From Fallopia convolvulus (lineage: Eukaryota > Streptophyta > Magnoliopsida > Caryophyllales > Polygonaceae), in contig OZ024724.1 in assembly GCA_964016875.1 (NCBI GenBank), positions 36,169,786-36,233,785 on the forward strand: DNA of 64,000 bases, in the 5' to 3' direction. The position numbers were made by a program, and so were the translations under genes. Position 1 is the first letter of the stretch; every line of letters starts with the position of its first letter. Of the stretch, positions 21,671-34,332 are shown piece by piece. Below the pieces are notes generated by a model. The model had not been told where the DNA came from. It worked only from the letters and a program-made list of their open reading frames with translations, and did no database searches.

Positions 21671-23450
21671 CACTACTGGAAAACGCGCATATAGTCAAGA
21701 AACATAGCCAGGAAATCCCGGTGTGGTTAAGGTTGTGGGTAACTGCCACAAAATCCCCCAAAAACCTCAAACGTTTTGGTTGTTTACCCATGAAATCCAT
21801 GGTTGGGGCTATATTTGTGGGAATATTGTCGCGAAATATACACATAGCTAAGTTCAATTCTAAATTTGTGGCCATATAGCCATGAAAACATTGGTTGCAG
21901 CTATAGTTGCGGCCATATTGACGCGAATATATTCCGAAGCTATATTCGGTTCAAAATTTGTGGGAAAATTATCGCGAAATAATCATGCAACTAAGTTCGA
22001 TTCTAAGTTTGTGGTCATGTAACCATGAAAATATGGACTGTGGCTATAGTTACAGCCATATGGACAAGAATATATTACGAAACTAAATTCGGTTCTACAT
22101 TTGTGGGCATATTCTCGCGAATCAACCACGTAGCTAGATTCGGTTCTAAGTTTGTAGCCATATTGTCATGAAAAAATCGTTTGCGGGTATATTTATGGCC
22201 ATATTGTCGCGATTAACTTACGCATCTAGATTTGGTTTTCAGTCTGTGGCAATATTTGTGGCCATATTATTAGGAAGAGTCAAAGAAAAAATCACATAAT
22301 CATTCAACACTTCTTAATTTAATAGGCAAACAAAACTCGAGTCCGAATTACCAATTCTTTCGGCTGGAACAAAACTCAGTAACCATTTAATCAACATATT
22401 ATATTAAGTTGGCAAGAAGTATTAGCCTGATATCAATCAATAACCATCCAATTAACCATTCAATTCAATTCACTTATATACCAACAACAGTAGTTCATCT
22501 CTATAGGAACAAAAGCCTTGTCATGATCGAATTAAACAGCCTTGTCAACAACCATTTAATCAACATAGTATATTAAGTTGGCAAGAAGTATTAGCCTAAT
22601 ATCAATCAATAACCATCCAATTAACCATTCAATTCAATTCACTTATATACCAACAACAGTAGTTCATCTCTATAGGAACAACAACCTTGTCATGATCGAA
22701 TTAAACAATCGGGAACTTAACTACATAACCAAAAAGGATCTGGATTTCATGTGCAAGAACATCCATTGCATCTCAAGAACATACATCAAAGCATTGTATT
22801 AAATCGATAACAAAAAATCAGAGAATCAATCACAATAATTAATTGATTGTTCTTATAATGTAAAGCCAACATTGTTCCCACAATCGAACCTAAATAGATC
22901 AATATTTAACTAACACACATCCCACTCTTGTAATTTCAACGGAATACAAATTTGAAATGAGCCTAGATTACAACGACTTACAATCCGGCAAACGGGATCT
23001 TCACCACCAGCATTGCCGCCGGTAGAAGGGCTAGACATCGCCGGAGAGTAGAAACGCCTAACAGAAGCATGGAAGAGATGATGCAGGTCCTCAGTGGTGA
23101 CGGTTGCGCGCTAGGTCATCGTGGAAGCGCTCGACAATCCACGCCATGGCAATATCTACTCAAGAAATATTGAAGAATGGAGGCATGTAAACCTGAATTG
23201 TTTCCCTTCTGCTTCTTTAGTTCGTCTTCATCTGCAAATTAAACATGGGAAAATTTAGAAAATCAGGAAGCATCTGGAAAATCACAACATCTCAATGTGA
23301 ATAACCAAGAGCATCGATCTTGAAGAATAAATGACAAGTCAAAAGTCATTAAGAGAATGTTACAAATTTGCGTTAAAATCGGTCGCCAACCGGAAATCAG
23401 CATAGAAATTACTAGCTGCCACAAAATCCATCCCATGACCAAGGGAAGAC
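21671..23450 (+). mobile_element. CACTA (En/Spm-like) element, one end only
   Basis: Begins CACTACTGGAAAA at 21671, the canonical plant CACTA terminus. It is followed by a subterminal field (about 21700-22270) in which degenerate units such as 'ttgtggccatattgtcgcg' recur many times, as CACTA ends do. The opposite terminus (TTTTCCAGTAGTG) is not seen, and gypsy RT sequence starts at about 23456, so the right limit is approximate. No transposase is recognisable. A short minus-strand frame with a possible donor (MSSPSTGGNAGGEDPV, about 22960-23030) could be an exon fragment. Confidence 0.65.
22381..22715. repeat. tandem duplication, period 169 bp
   Basis: 'aaccatttaatcaacata' starts at 22381 and again at 22550. 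The two units are nearly identical through 'gtcatgatcgaattaaaca'. Probably a replication or recombination duplication inside the CACTA element. Confidence 0.85.
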
Positions 23451-23456
23451 GATAGT

Positions 23457-24690
23457 TAGGTGGAGGAAGTGGCCATACACCAATCCGACCCTAACCGGTC
23501 CGTAAGGATTGGGACAAACCTTGAAGTTGGAATGAAAGAGGAACTACTAACGTTCCTAAGCAAGAACATAGATTTCTTTGCATGTTCGCACGAAGACATG
23601 GTGGGAGTCGACTCGGAGGTCATTACACATGAATTGAATGTGGACCCTAACCATCGGCCAGTGAAACAGAAAAGAAGGAAGTTCGATGCAGAAAGGAACA
23701 AGATAGTAGACGAAGAGGTAGGCATATTGATGGAAACGGGGAAGATCGGGGACGTCAAATATCCCGATTGGCTGGAGAACCTGATGGTCGTACCCAACAA
23801 GAACGATAAATGGAGGATGTGTGTAGACTTCACGGATTTAAACAAGGCACGTCCCAAGGATTCATTCCCTTTCCCACACATCGACGCGTTAGTTGACAAC
23901 ACGGCTGGGCTTGAGCTCCTAACATTCATAGATGCCTTCAGCGAATAAAATCATATCCGCAAGGACGAAGGCGACTAGGAGAAGGCCGCTTTCATCACCT
24001 TCTTGGGGTTGTACTACTACAAAGTAATGCCTTTCGGCTTGCCAAATGCCAAAGCTACATATTAGTGGTTGGTGAACAAGATGTTCCCAAGTCAGATTGG
24101 AAAAACTATGGAGGTATACATAGACGATATGTTGGCTAAATCAAAGAGAGCCTTCGACCATGGTCTTCACCTGGAGGAAGCGTTCGAGATCTTGAAACAA
24201 TACAACATGAAGTTGAACCCTCAAAAGTGCAAACTCGATGTTACATCTGGCAAATTCCTTAGGTATTTGGTCACCCAAAGAGGAATAGAAGCGACCCTGA
24301 ATCAAGTCCATGTGATTATGTCCCTGAAATCACCAAGGAGTGTGAAGGACATCCAAAAACTCACAAGGAAGGTTGTTACACTAAACATGTTCATTTCTAA
24401 GTCTACCGAACGTTTCCATATGTTCTATGAGGTACTCAGGAATAACAAGTGTTTCTAGTGGACTCCAAAGCACAAGGAAGCCTTCCAAGAACTGAAGAGT
24501 TACTTCTCCAATCCCTTGCTCCTTGTCATACTAATAGATGGGGAAGTATTACAGTTATACATTGTTATGACGGAGAGTGCCATCAATGGGGTTCTAGTCA
24601 AGGAACAAGATGGTCAGCAACAACCCGTGTACTTCGTATGTCGGACTCTTTTATCCACCGAAACCTGGTACTCTTCCCTAGATTGAATAC
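23457..24690 (+). pseudogene. gypsy (Tat-type) reverse transcriptase / RNase H fragment
   Basis: One frame with stops at about 23946, 23980, 24063 and 24456. Motifs: HQSDPNRSVRIGTNL; FACSHEDMVGVD; HRPVKQKRRKFDAERN; KWRMCVDFTDLNKARPKDSF; PFGLPNAKATY; active site VYIDDMLAKS (YIDD kept); LEEAFEILKQYNMKLNPQKC; then RNase H start (AINGVLVKEQDGQQQPVYFV) to about 24690. No LTR, gag or integrase adjoins, so it is an isolated fragment. Lineage is judged from motif style. Confidence 0.85.
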
Positions 24691-24859
24691 GGGGCAACCT
24701 CGAGGAGTTTTGTGTGGAATTTTATTTTTTTCAGGTTTCTAATCATGTATGTGCGACAACCTTTTATTGAAGTAGATCATTACTCACTTGATTGAATGGA
24801 ATACTTTCTTTCCCACTGACCATTGGTGGGTATGGAAATGACCGAATGCAAAAGGTTTC

Positions 24860-25172
24860 TAAAATTATCCCATGGTAGGAGACAAGACAACATTCATTAA
24901 AGAGAGGGTTGTTGAATATATTAAAGCAACCACGAATACTAAGGGTAATTTAGTTCTTACTCAAAGTATCATCAAGCAAGTGAGTTTGGAGTCACCGAAT
25001 GAGGGTTGGATAAAAGAGAAAAATGATGGAGCTCTAAAAGACAGAGTTACGGCTAATGTTGGTAGCATCCCTCGAGATGAGAGAGCAAGTTGGATAAGAG
25101 GCAATGTTCATTAACTTCGGCACTTGTATCGTACCGATGGGGGAGCTGTGGGGTATTATTCAATGCGTCCAT
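24860..25172 (+). pseudogene. LINE-type RNase H (RVT_3) fragment, N-terminal side
   Basis: The frame 24872-25114 contains ESPNEGWIKEKNDGALKDRV ... RDERASWIRGNVH. This matches the start of the plant RVT_3 RNase H domain (GW-x-K-x-N-x-DGA ... RD-x-x-G-x-W). The family's N-T/C-D-G appears as KNDG. It stops shortly before the A1 LTR at 25173. A matching C-terminal RVT_3 piece lies at 58531-58863 on the far side of the nest, which suggests A1 inserted into this sequence. The middle of the domain is not visible. Confidence 0.5.
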
Positions 25173-26355
25173 TGATATTTGCATTTTTAGTTGTGTTTTT
25201 AGGATGTGTTTTTTGTGTTTGAGTCTTTTTCTTTAGTTTTGTGTTTTGTTTTTGAGTCGTTTATGTAGGTTTTCGTATTTTCTTAAGATATGGAGTCTAA
25301 ATGAACCTTGGTGGTGTTTTTGTAGGTTTTTGGAGCTGTTAGGAGCACTTTTGAGGAGAGGAGAAAAGTCGAGGAAAATCTCAAGGAATGAAGTCCACAA
25401 AGAGGTGAAGAATCAAGTTCAAGCCGTGAAAGAAGTAGAGAAGCTTGTTACCGAGTCTACGGAAAAAGAATCGAGTCAAACCGAGGTGTAACAAACCCTC
25501 TACTGAAGTTTTACTCTCAGTTAAATGCCTGTTTTCAATGTTGAAAGGGGGTCGAAACGAGGCGGTAAGGTTCGATAATGAGGCTTCAGGGGTCGATACC
25601 GAGGTATACAAGCTCGGTAACGAGGTATTCAGCAAAAGAAGTTTGAAGAATCTAGCAAAGAGTTCTACCGTCCTTGACGGGGTTGGTACCGAGGGTCCCA
25701 TGAAGTTAGCGAACAGTCCGAGTCAGCGCATTTAATGTATTTCTATCCTTATTATTAGATAGTTTAAGGGATATATCTTTTAAAGATATTATTTCCTTAT
25801 AGATAGGTTTAGTTCTCTCTATATAAACACTTGTCTAGTCTTAGTTTTCTTATCCTGCAACTTAGATATAGTAGAAGTTAGAGAGGAGAGAGAGGAGGGA
25901 AAGACGAGTTTGTGGGGAAGAACTAAGTGTGTATTCAGATTCAATTGTAAGTTTATTTCATTAATTTAATTGCTTTGTTTTAATCATGACTTGTGAGTAG
26001 TCTTCTCTCTCTAAGGTTGGGGTTAAACCCAACAATGGTTGTGCATGCTTGTTTGTGATCAAGATTTGATTGTCTTTATTGCATAATTCTTTCTCATGCT
26101 CTTAATCCTTGAAACGAAAGTCTAAAGGAAATTTCTCATTCATTTTTGAGGCGAAAGCGGAAACTTTGAATCAGATTAGTCAACTTAGGGTTTTGAAACG
26201 AAAGTGGATCAATCCTATTTGAAGTACAAGAGATAGATAGTAAGTTTATTGATAGGACCAAAGTTGATTGATTTACTTTCTCCCGTACCTCACTCCCCTG
26301 TACTCAGCGGGGTCTTGATTATAAATTTATTTGTTGTCAAGAAACCCTTTCAACA
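25173..26355 (+). repeat. A1 5' LTR
   Basis: Starts TGATATTTGC, ends CTTTCAACA. Against the 3' LTR it lacks about 200 bp near its end (after 26275). It includes a phased palindrome run (cores at about 25552, 25572, 25593 and 25614). Confidence 0.85.
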
Positions 26356-26358
26356 AAT

Positions 26359-26376
26359 TGGCGCCGTTGCCGGGGA
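26359..26376 (+). other. A1 primer binding site (tRNA-Asp type)
   Basis: TGGCGCCGTTGCCGGGGA, three bases after the LTR end. This is the site used by Athila-type elements. Confidence 0.9.
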
Positions 26377-26454
26377 GATTTCAATAGTGCCAAGTTTTGT
26401 TCTTTTAGCGTTTTTTGGGACATTGTCGAGTCGGTAACGACCTCCCTAGAGTCG

Positions 26455-27015
26455 TGATGTTCATGTTTATAGTATAGTTGTAGGTGTTTTTCTTAGGTTG
26501 TTTGGTTTAGTTTTAGTGAAGTTTAGTGTTAGTTTCTTTTGTTTTTGGATGAGTTTGCATATTTTGTGAAAAGTATGGAATCTACTCCGTTTTAGTGTTT
26601 TTCTTAGGTTTTTGAAGCGGAAAAGAGCATTTTGAGAAGAGCTGGAGTCAAGTGTTAGATGGTAAAATGCATAGAGGAAAGAGAAGAAAGAATACACCTC
26701 GGAGAAGCTATGAAGAGTGTAAAAAAAGCCAAACCAAAGAGCTCGTTACCGACCTGTGATGGTCGGTATCGAGCTCCGCAATAGAGTTTTACTCGAGGAA
26801 TTAAACAAGAGTCTACCGACCATGTGCAGGTCGTTACCGAGGTAACCTGTGTTGGTAGGCTGCGCCAACTTTAAAAAATCTATCTTTTATCTTGTAATCT
26901 TTATAGTTAAGAAAGTTTTTATCATTTAGGATCCTTGTTAGATAGTTTCTTTTAGTATAAATACCCTGTTTTAGTTCAAGTTTTAGAGGGATAGCTAGTC
27001 GTTTGAGAAGAACAC
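26455..27015 (+). repeat. A2 5' LTR, first part
   Basis: Aligns with 50376-50931. Interrupted after AACAC by A3. Holds palindrome pairs at 26743/26763 and 26810/26831. Confidence 0.85.
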
Positions 27016-28585
27016 TGATAGCTTGGATTTAGGTATAGTTTAGGATGCATATTTATGTTTATTTTGCATGGTTTTAGCTTAGTTTAGGGTAGTTCTTAGG
27101 TTTTTAGGTTTTCTAGGAAATTCGGGTTTTGCGCTTGTTTTGTTCGGTTTTGCAGATCTTTAGGTAAACAAGTATGGTCGGGCTGGATATTAGAGGACTA
27201 TGGTGGAGTATGAGGAAGCTTAGAGTGATACAAGTGAAGATTGGAAGAACCAAGACCCAAAAGCTTGATGGAAAAGAACGCTTAAACCCAGGGCTATATT
27301 AGAGGTCTTGTTTTGATATCTCTATCTTGTAATACATGGTTTGGGAGCTACAGTGGTCGGATGAAGCTGAATTTGGTATCAGTGGAAAGCTAACTCGAAG
27401 AGATAAAATTCATATTTTTACTCCGAGTCCAAATTCCAACTTGATGGGGTCAAAATAGCCTCTGAAGTGTTGCCTAAAATGCTAAACCGAGAAGGGCGCG
27501 CGCTAGGATATACTGTGCCGCGGCCGCGCCACCCATGAAGGAGACCGCGCTATCTGTCTTCTTGTGAGAGAGTTGGGCCGCGAGTTTTGGGCTTCGATAT
27601 GGGCTTAAGATAGATCTTGACGGACTAGTTTAATGTAATTTCGGGATATTTTATCGTTGGATATCTTAGGGGTATTTAAACCTTGTTTTTAGTTTCTCTT
27701 TCATAACTTGGAACATACTTATGGAGGCTATGGTTTTTTTGGAGAGAATTTTCTCAAAGGAGCAATCTTTGAACCTCTTGTAAGTTTATTTTTAATTTAA
27801 TTATGCATTGCTAAATCCATTATGTTTGACTAGTTATTGAAATCATAGATTGCACACTAATAGAATTTCTAGGTTTGATTGATTCTCAACAACTTGAATA
27901 GGTTTTATTCCTTGTGCTTAATTGAATCAGAATTATTCTAGGGTTTTGTTAGCTTGATCACCTAATAGAATTTCTAGGTTAATTTACAACTAATCTGATT
28001 AATGCCCGTTCGGGGTTGATTAGATAAAGTAGCATCTATAATTGTTTAGACTCGTTCGAGCTATTTAGTTGTAGAAGGGAATAGATCCACAAATAAATTA
28101 GATGTCTGTTTGCTCTAAGTGTTTGTTTCTATTGATAACTTAACTCGTAAAGCTGTTGTTTAATTGAACTAGACATTGTTTTAGGTTGTTAAATGATTAA
28201 GGTTGTTTAGACTGTTAGTTCTTTCAACTAGAATTGAAGTTTGGGTCATAATCCTTAGTAGGAGTATAATCCATAATAGATTACTCAAGTGAATTGAGAA
28301 TCAAGAGAATCGATGATCAATAAGCATATATATGATGGATTTAACTAGTTGAACACGCTTTTCTCATATTTGTTAATTACAATCATATTTGCATTCATAT
28401 TTACTTTCCAATTTGCATATTAGTTTAGATAAATCAATCATAAACCCCCTTTCACTTAGTAATATTATTTAAATACAAGTAATCTGAGTCCATGTGGGTT
28501 CGACCCTTGCTTCCACTATACTTAGGTTATGAAGTTAGGATAATTCTCTGACAGTGCTTTTACCGCGACATAAAAGTGTTCGTCA
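27016..28585 (+). repeat. A3 5' LTR
   Basis: 1570 bp, TG..CA, matching 31101-32662. Includes a GC-rich palindrome GCGGCCGC in a GCGCG context near 27520 and 'tactccgagtccaaattcc' near 27420. Confidence 0.9.
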
Positions 28586-28589
28586 AATT

Positions 28590-28607
28590 TGGCGTCGTTG
28601 CCGGGGA
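28590..28607 (+). other. A3 primer binding site (tRNA-Asp type)
   Basis: TGGCGTCGTTGCCGGGGA, differing at one position from the A1 PBS. Confidence 0.85.
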
Positions 28608-28695
28608 CTCGGCTAATTATTTGTGTTTACTTAGTATAACTATTTTTGGTGTTGTGAACCTATCTTACGGTTCATAACACCCGTGCTACTGATCC

Positions 28696-29357
28696 ATGGC
28701 TATGTTTACATGTAGACAACTACGGGATGAATATTTTCATGAATATTTTGCTAGACTACAACAAAAGATTCATGAATATGGTACTTTTCTGGGTTATTAT
28801 TCATGTGAGAGAGAATTATGTGAATGCATCCTAGACGGTTTGAATTCTACGACTCGAGAGCTCGCAGAGTACATGAGCAATTATAGTCTTTGGTGTATGG
28901 GACCAGAAGAGTGTTGGGATTTCTTTTGGTACATGAGACATCAATGTATGCTAGTCGAATTATCTCCACCAATTCCTATCCAATGATGGGAGAGGTTGCA
29001 TTGGATCCAAATGTCCTTGAGTTAGATACCCAAATGCAAGTTGAGGAGGAATCTGCTAGAGTTGAGTTGGGTTATGAGGCTGACTTTAATGTCCAATATG
29101 ATTTTATTCCTATAATTCAACTTGAAGAGAGCACTAAGGAGTCAAGTTCAATGTCTACTGACATGGAGAAGCCTATAGAACCAAGTGAGTTTAAGGTTGG
29201 TACTAGAGAATACTCACAATTCATCTTTGAGGAAAGTGGTGATGGTGACAAGTACTTTGACCCATACTGTAAGTATTTTCTGACATCCCCACTTGTGTTG
29301 AATTTTTTGCGCATATGTCATTTCATGAAAATTGGTCTCACAAGTTTGATAAGTTGA
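28696..29357 (+). pseudogene. A3 gag-like remnant
   Basis: Frame 28696-28986 (EYFARLQQKIHEYGTFLGYY ... ILDGLNSTTRELAEYM ... GPEECWDFFWYMR) resembles the gag pattern W/F..L....P..G.....L....GL......D....G......EE.W..F..M. A frame change near 28985 is followed by an acidic tail (ELDTQMQVEEESARVELGYE) to 29357. No zinc knuckle. A packaging role is possible but not shown. Confidence 0.45.
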
Positions 29358-29359
29358 AG

Positions 29360-31100
29360 CGGTTTTTAAATGGGTTATTCAATTTGAATTTGTCCTTATG
29401 CTACTTATCTTCTTGTGACATGTGTTCACATGTTTTTGACAGGTTGTTAAGGACATTGACAATGTCTAATCTTGTCAATTCATGCTAACCGTCAAGCTCA
29501 TGATGTTAAACAAGCGCTTCTTGGGAGGCAACCCAATGCTTAGATAGATTTCTTTTTCAGTTAATCTTTTGCTTTTTAGGTAGTTTTGTGTGTGTTTAGA
29601 TATCTTAGGTCCAAAGATTGATAACCCGAAGAACCACCACCACCACTGCCTGAGGAGTATATTCTTGAGTGTGTTAAGCTCTTATGATGAGGTTAGTTTC
29701 TTTTTCTCTTAAATTTTCTTTTACTTTGGGGGCAAAGTATGTTTTAAGCATGGGGGAAGGGAATTACTTTTGCATTGCATATAGTTGCATTAGTCTAGGT
29801 CATATTTAAAATTTTTGCATGTATTGATTAAAATCATGAAAAATGAAAAAAAAATCATAAAAATTTGAAAAATAAATATATTGCATTTAGGTTATTTCCC
29901 CATTGTTTAATACCTCTTGTGTTTCTATGCTAAGTATAAGTCCTAACCCATGATTTGCATGATTTGTTGAAGTTTATATGATATGAGCATGATCATTGAT
30001 TAATTACTTTGACTATAGGACTGAGCATGTATTTAGCTTGAGTTTTAGATTCATTATGAAGTTCTAGACACAATTTGCCCTGTGAGATTTTGGCCTTTCA
30101 TGATATATTTGTTCTCTATATTTCTTGAGTGTATCACCATGATTATCTAACTCTAGAACTTGCGTTATGACTCTTTTTCAAAGCTGCTTTATATGAATGA
30201 ATGCATGCCATTAAAATGATTGAGGCATTGTTTCGTATTAGCCTATTATTTTCCTTTCTACCTTACAAGATCCATGTTCTTGATACCCCATTTCTTTTGA
30301 GCTTTAAGCCTATTTTGATAACTCCACAAAATTTCCCTAGCCTATCAAGCTTGATCCATCCGGGATTTAGGACTTTAGGTTGTATTTTTGTTTTGTGGGA
30401 GTTTTGTATAAGTATTGGGGAGGTGGAAAAGAGGAAATACAACTCTTGGTTGCAAAGTGAAATAATGAAGATGAAAGTATGTTGCAAAGCAAAGAAAAAA
30501 GTTGAGTACAATTGTTAGCAATCTTCATAAGTGTAAGAGAAACAGTTGAAGAAGAGGCAAGAAAGAAAAAAAAAGAAACAAAGTGCATAAATGAGTGTTT
30601 ATGGAGTTGGTAAAGGAAGTTGGGGAGTGTTATGAGAAGTGAAGTGTGTAAGTTTGGATTTAGGATTAGTTCTTTATCCCGGATTTAGCACCACACGCCA
30701 AATATGATCCCTTCCAAATTTCTCTTTACCTTGGCCCCATTACAACCCTTAAAAAGACCTCTTAATTTTTGTTATGTGTTTGATCCCCAGCGGTGGAGAT
30801 TTAGAACTCTGGTGCAAGCTTATGGTAGACTAGTTTTCATGGCTGATTTTTTAGTGAAACACATACCTTTAAACACTTGAGAGTTTGAGTGCAAACACAT
30901 TTACCTGGGTGAGGTCTAGAATGAATGAATGGTCTTTGCTCTTTGCTTGATGTAATGCATGCTATGAAGTCTTGGTCGGGTTTTTGATTTTTATGTGAAA
31001 TGCTTGTTTGATTATGAAATGGATGCATGATTGCATTTATGTGGTGTGTTAGGAGTTATGTCTTGCTTGAGGACAAGCAAGGGTTAAGCATGGGGGAATT
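29360..31100 (+). other. A3 3' non-coding region with conserved motifs and PPT
   Basis: Contains the block GCGCTTCTTGGGAGGCAACCC (about 29514-29534), shared in form with A1 and A2. Also the 'CCCCATTACAACCC' block near 30734, the perfect stem-loop CTTGCTTG-AGGA-CAAGCAAG (31062-31081), and the PPT GCATGGGGGAATT (31088-31100). No gene seen. Confidence 0.7.
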
Positions 31101-32662
31101 TGATAGCTTTCATTTAGGTATAGTTTAGGATGCATATTTATGTTTATTTTGCATGGTTTTAGCTTATTTTAGGGTGGTTCTTAGGTTTTCTAGGAAATTC
31201 GGGTTTTGCGCTTGTTTTGTTCGGTTTTGCAAATCTTTAGATAAACAAGTATGGTCGGGATGGATATTAGAGGACTATGGTGGAGTATGAGGAAGCTTAG
31301 AGTGATACAAGTGAAGATTGGAAGAACCAAGACCCAAGAGCTTGATGGAAAAGAACGCTTAAACCCAGGGTTATATTGGAGGTCTTGTTTTGACATCTCT
31401 ATCTTGTAATGCTCAGTGTGGGAGCTACAGTGGTCGGATGAAGCTGAATTTGGTATCACTAGAAAGCTAACTCGAAGAGCTAAAATTCATATTTTTTTTA
31501 CTCCGAGTCCAAATTCCAACTAGAAGGGGGTGAAAACAGCCTCTGAAGTGTCGCTATCATTGCTGAACCGAGAAGGGCGCGGGCTAGGATATAGTGTGCC
31601 GCGGCCGCGCCACCCAACAAGGAGACCGTGCCATCTGTCTTTGTACGAGAGAGTTGGGCCGTGAGTTTTTGGCTTCGAGATGGGCTTAAGATAGATCTTG
31701 ACCGACTAGTTTAATGTAATTTCGGGATATTTTATCTTTGGATATCTTAGGGGTATTTAAACCTTGTTTTTAGTTTCTCTTTCATAACTTGGAACATACT
31801 TTTGGAGGCTAGGGTTTCTTTGGAGAGAGTTTTCTCAAAGGATCAATCTTTGAACCTCTTGTAAGTTTGTTTTTAATATAATTATGCATTGCTAAATCCA
31901 TTGTGTTTGACTAGTTATTGAAATCATAGATTGCATACTATTGTGAGGTTTGATTGATTCTCAACAATTTGAATAGGTTTTATTCCCAACGCTTAATTGA
32001 CTCAGAATTATTCTAGCGTTTTGTTAGCTTGATCACCTAATAGAAGTTATAGGTTAATTTACAACTAATCTGATTAATGCGCGTTCGGGGTTGATTAGAT
32101 AAAGTAGCATCTATGATTGTTTAGACCCGTTCGGGCTATTCAGTTGTAGAAGGGAATAGATTCACAAATAACTTAGATGTCTGTTTGCTCTAAGTGTTTG
32201 TTTCTATTGATAACTTAACTCGTAAAGCTGTCGTTTAATTGAATCTAGACGTTGTTTTAGGTTGTTAAATGATTAGGGTTATTTAGACTGTTAGTTCTTT
32301 CAACTAGAATTGAAGTTTGGGTCATAATCCTTAGTAGGAGTATAATCCACAATAGATTATTCAAGTGAATTGAGAATCAAGAGAATCGATGATCAATAAG
32401 CATATATATGATGGATTTAACTAGTTGAACATGCTTTTCTCATATTTGTTAATTACAATCATATTTGCGTTCATATTTACTTTCCAGTTTGCATATTAGT
32501 TTAGATAAATCAATCATAAACCCCCCTTTCACTTAGTAATATTATTTAAATACAAGTAATTTGAGTCCTTGTGGGTTCGACCCTTGCTTCCACAATACTT
32601 AGTTTAGAAAGTTAGGATAATTCTTTGACAGTGCTTTTACCGCGACATAAAAGTGGTCGTCA
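31101..32662 (+). repeat. A3 3' LTR
   Basis: 1562 bp, the partner of 27016-28585. Followed by target duplication AATAC. Confidence 0.9.
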
Positions 32663-32667
32663 AATAC

Positions 32668-32689
32668 GTTAGTTTAGAGAAGTTTGGAT

Positions 32690-32732
<43 letters not shown>

Positions 32733-32975
32733 GAGAGAGAGACAGATCGAGTGTTGAGCTTTGCTTGTCCTTGTTCTTCGAGTTCGAAACATGTTTGTAT
32801 TGAAGACGAGATTTTTATATTTCAAGTAAGTTTTATTTCAATATTTTCATTCAATATAGTTGTTTGTTTTGTTTTAATCATGAGTGAGTAGTTTACTTTT
32901 CTAGCATCGGGGTTGAAACCCGACATAGTTATGCATGATTGAATGTGTGTGTTGAAGTTTTGATTGGCTTTATCT
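32668..32975 (+). repeat. A2 5' LTR, second part (truncated)
   Basis: Resumes as GTTAGTTTAGAG and aligns with 50932-51230, including a (GA)n tract at about 32691-32742. Homology ends at about 32975, where the MULE begins. Confidence 0.85.
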
Positions 32976-33690
32976 TTGGCGGATTTGCAAGGGTACCCCT
33001 TGCACAAAAACAGTTTGCAAAAGTACCCCACATTATAGGAAATTGCAAATCATGCATTTTTGGCTTTTATGCAATTTTATTTTTTATTATTTTATTGTTT
33101 AATTATTTGAATTTATATTTGTAATGTTTTTTAGAAATGAATTATTAAATTCAAAAAATTAAAATCATAAAAAGAAAATTGTAAAAATAAATAAATAAAA
33201 GGCATATGAAAAGATATTTTAAAGTGATTTATTAGTTATGATATACGGAAACTAATGAGGAAAAAAAAGGAAAAAAAGTCAAAGATATGGTAAAGATCCT
33301 AATGGGTTGAGATTTCCGTAAAAATCTAGTCGGGCTAGATGTTATACTGTCATGCTTGTGTATTCTACTGTCATACCAAAATATGCTCCTATCACGGACT
33401 TCAAAAGAAAAAGGAAATTGCTAACGAATTAGATTTGTTACGAAATCTTTTCTATCCTTTATCCTAAAAGATACGAATCTTAATGCAAACAATAATAACC
33501 AATTATTCTACATAAAGTACTGAACCTCTGCTTAATCATGTCTTTTCATCCAGTCTTATCTGTTCATTCAGTTTTGATATACGAACAAACGTAGAGGTAC
33601 ATTGAGTTCTATCATGGGTAAGTAGTATACAATTGAATTGTTATTTATTGCTTATAAGTATTACGACTGAATTGTTTCGATAATCATTTA

Positions 33691-34117
33691 TTGCTTCTAA
33701 GTATTACGATTTGTGTATTTTCATGTCGAAACAACATGTTACTTACGTTAGTTACAAATGGTGAATGGAATGTCTTGAGAGATAACTGGTGTTATGAAGG
33801 GGGGGATAAGAAGGCAATAGCACTCGTTGTATCCGATACTATAAAATTCGAATCCCTTAAGGATAAAATAGTGGAGAAACTATCCAATTATTGTGAAAAG
33901 TACAATCTACATCTGCACTATGTGTCGCCCATAAAGGTAAGCCTTCCAGCTTCAAATATGGCCAATTATTGCCATATTTGATAAGATATTAGATATCATA
34001 TGCAAGTGGTTTTGTGAACGGAGGGAAAAGGCTGCTATATGGGACGAAGAGGTAACCGAAGAGGTGAAAAAGACACTCGATTCCAAGTACAATCAATGTT
34101 TCTTGACACCATTATAA
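33691..34117 (+). pseudogene. MULE transposase, N-terminal part
   Basis: The frame 33691-33981 carries a PB1-like MULE N-terminal domain: WNVLRDNWCYEGGDKKAIAL, then FESLKDKIVEKL and LHLHYVSP. At about 34000-34117 it passes into sequence resembling the region just after the catalytic core (WFCERREKAAIWDEEVTEEV). The whole DDE catalytic core between these is missing, so it cannot cut DNA. Confidence 0.65.
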
Positions 34118-34332
34118 TTTTTACTATCACCGTACATGTTCTAATCAGACAGTATCCAAATGGAATTGTTTTTCATTTGAGGGTATTTGGCTTTAAGTTT
34201 GATTTGTTTACGAACTAATTTGTTTAGGTTTGTTAGAAACATATTTGTTGATTTTTTTGTTACTATTGATGGACTTGTGGACATTAATATTCTGTATGGA
34301 TGAAAACCTGATCTCTTTTACGTTTTTAATGA

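Larger units (their letters stand above)
27016..32662 (+). mobile_element. A3: short non-autonomous gypsy element inside the A2 5' LTR
   Basis: LTRs 27016-28585 and 31101-32662 (TGATAGCTT...GTCGTCA or TTCGTCA) and target duplication AACAC/AATAC (27011-27015, 32663-32667; one mismatch). PBS TGGCGTCGTTGCCGGGGA (28590-28607) and a PPT before the 3' LTR. The interior is only about 2.5 kb and has no protease, RT or integrase, so it depends on enzymes from elsewhere. Confidence 0.9.

Noticed and set aside
22960..23170. possible captured exon(s) in the CACTA region on the minus strand
   Set aside because: Frames of about 20-35 residues with one donor-like site are too short to support as a gene.
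30201..30588. overlapping plus and minus ORFs in the A3 3' region
   Set aside because: Short, low-complexity, and located in the conserved non-coding 3' region shared with A1 and A2.
32691..32742. (GA)n tract, also at 50958-51002
   Set aside because: An ordinary microsatellite inside the A2 LTR copies. Useful for aligning the LTRs but not a separate feature of interest.
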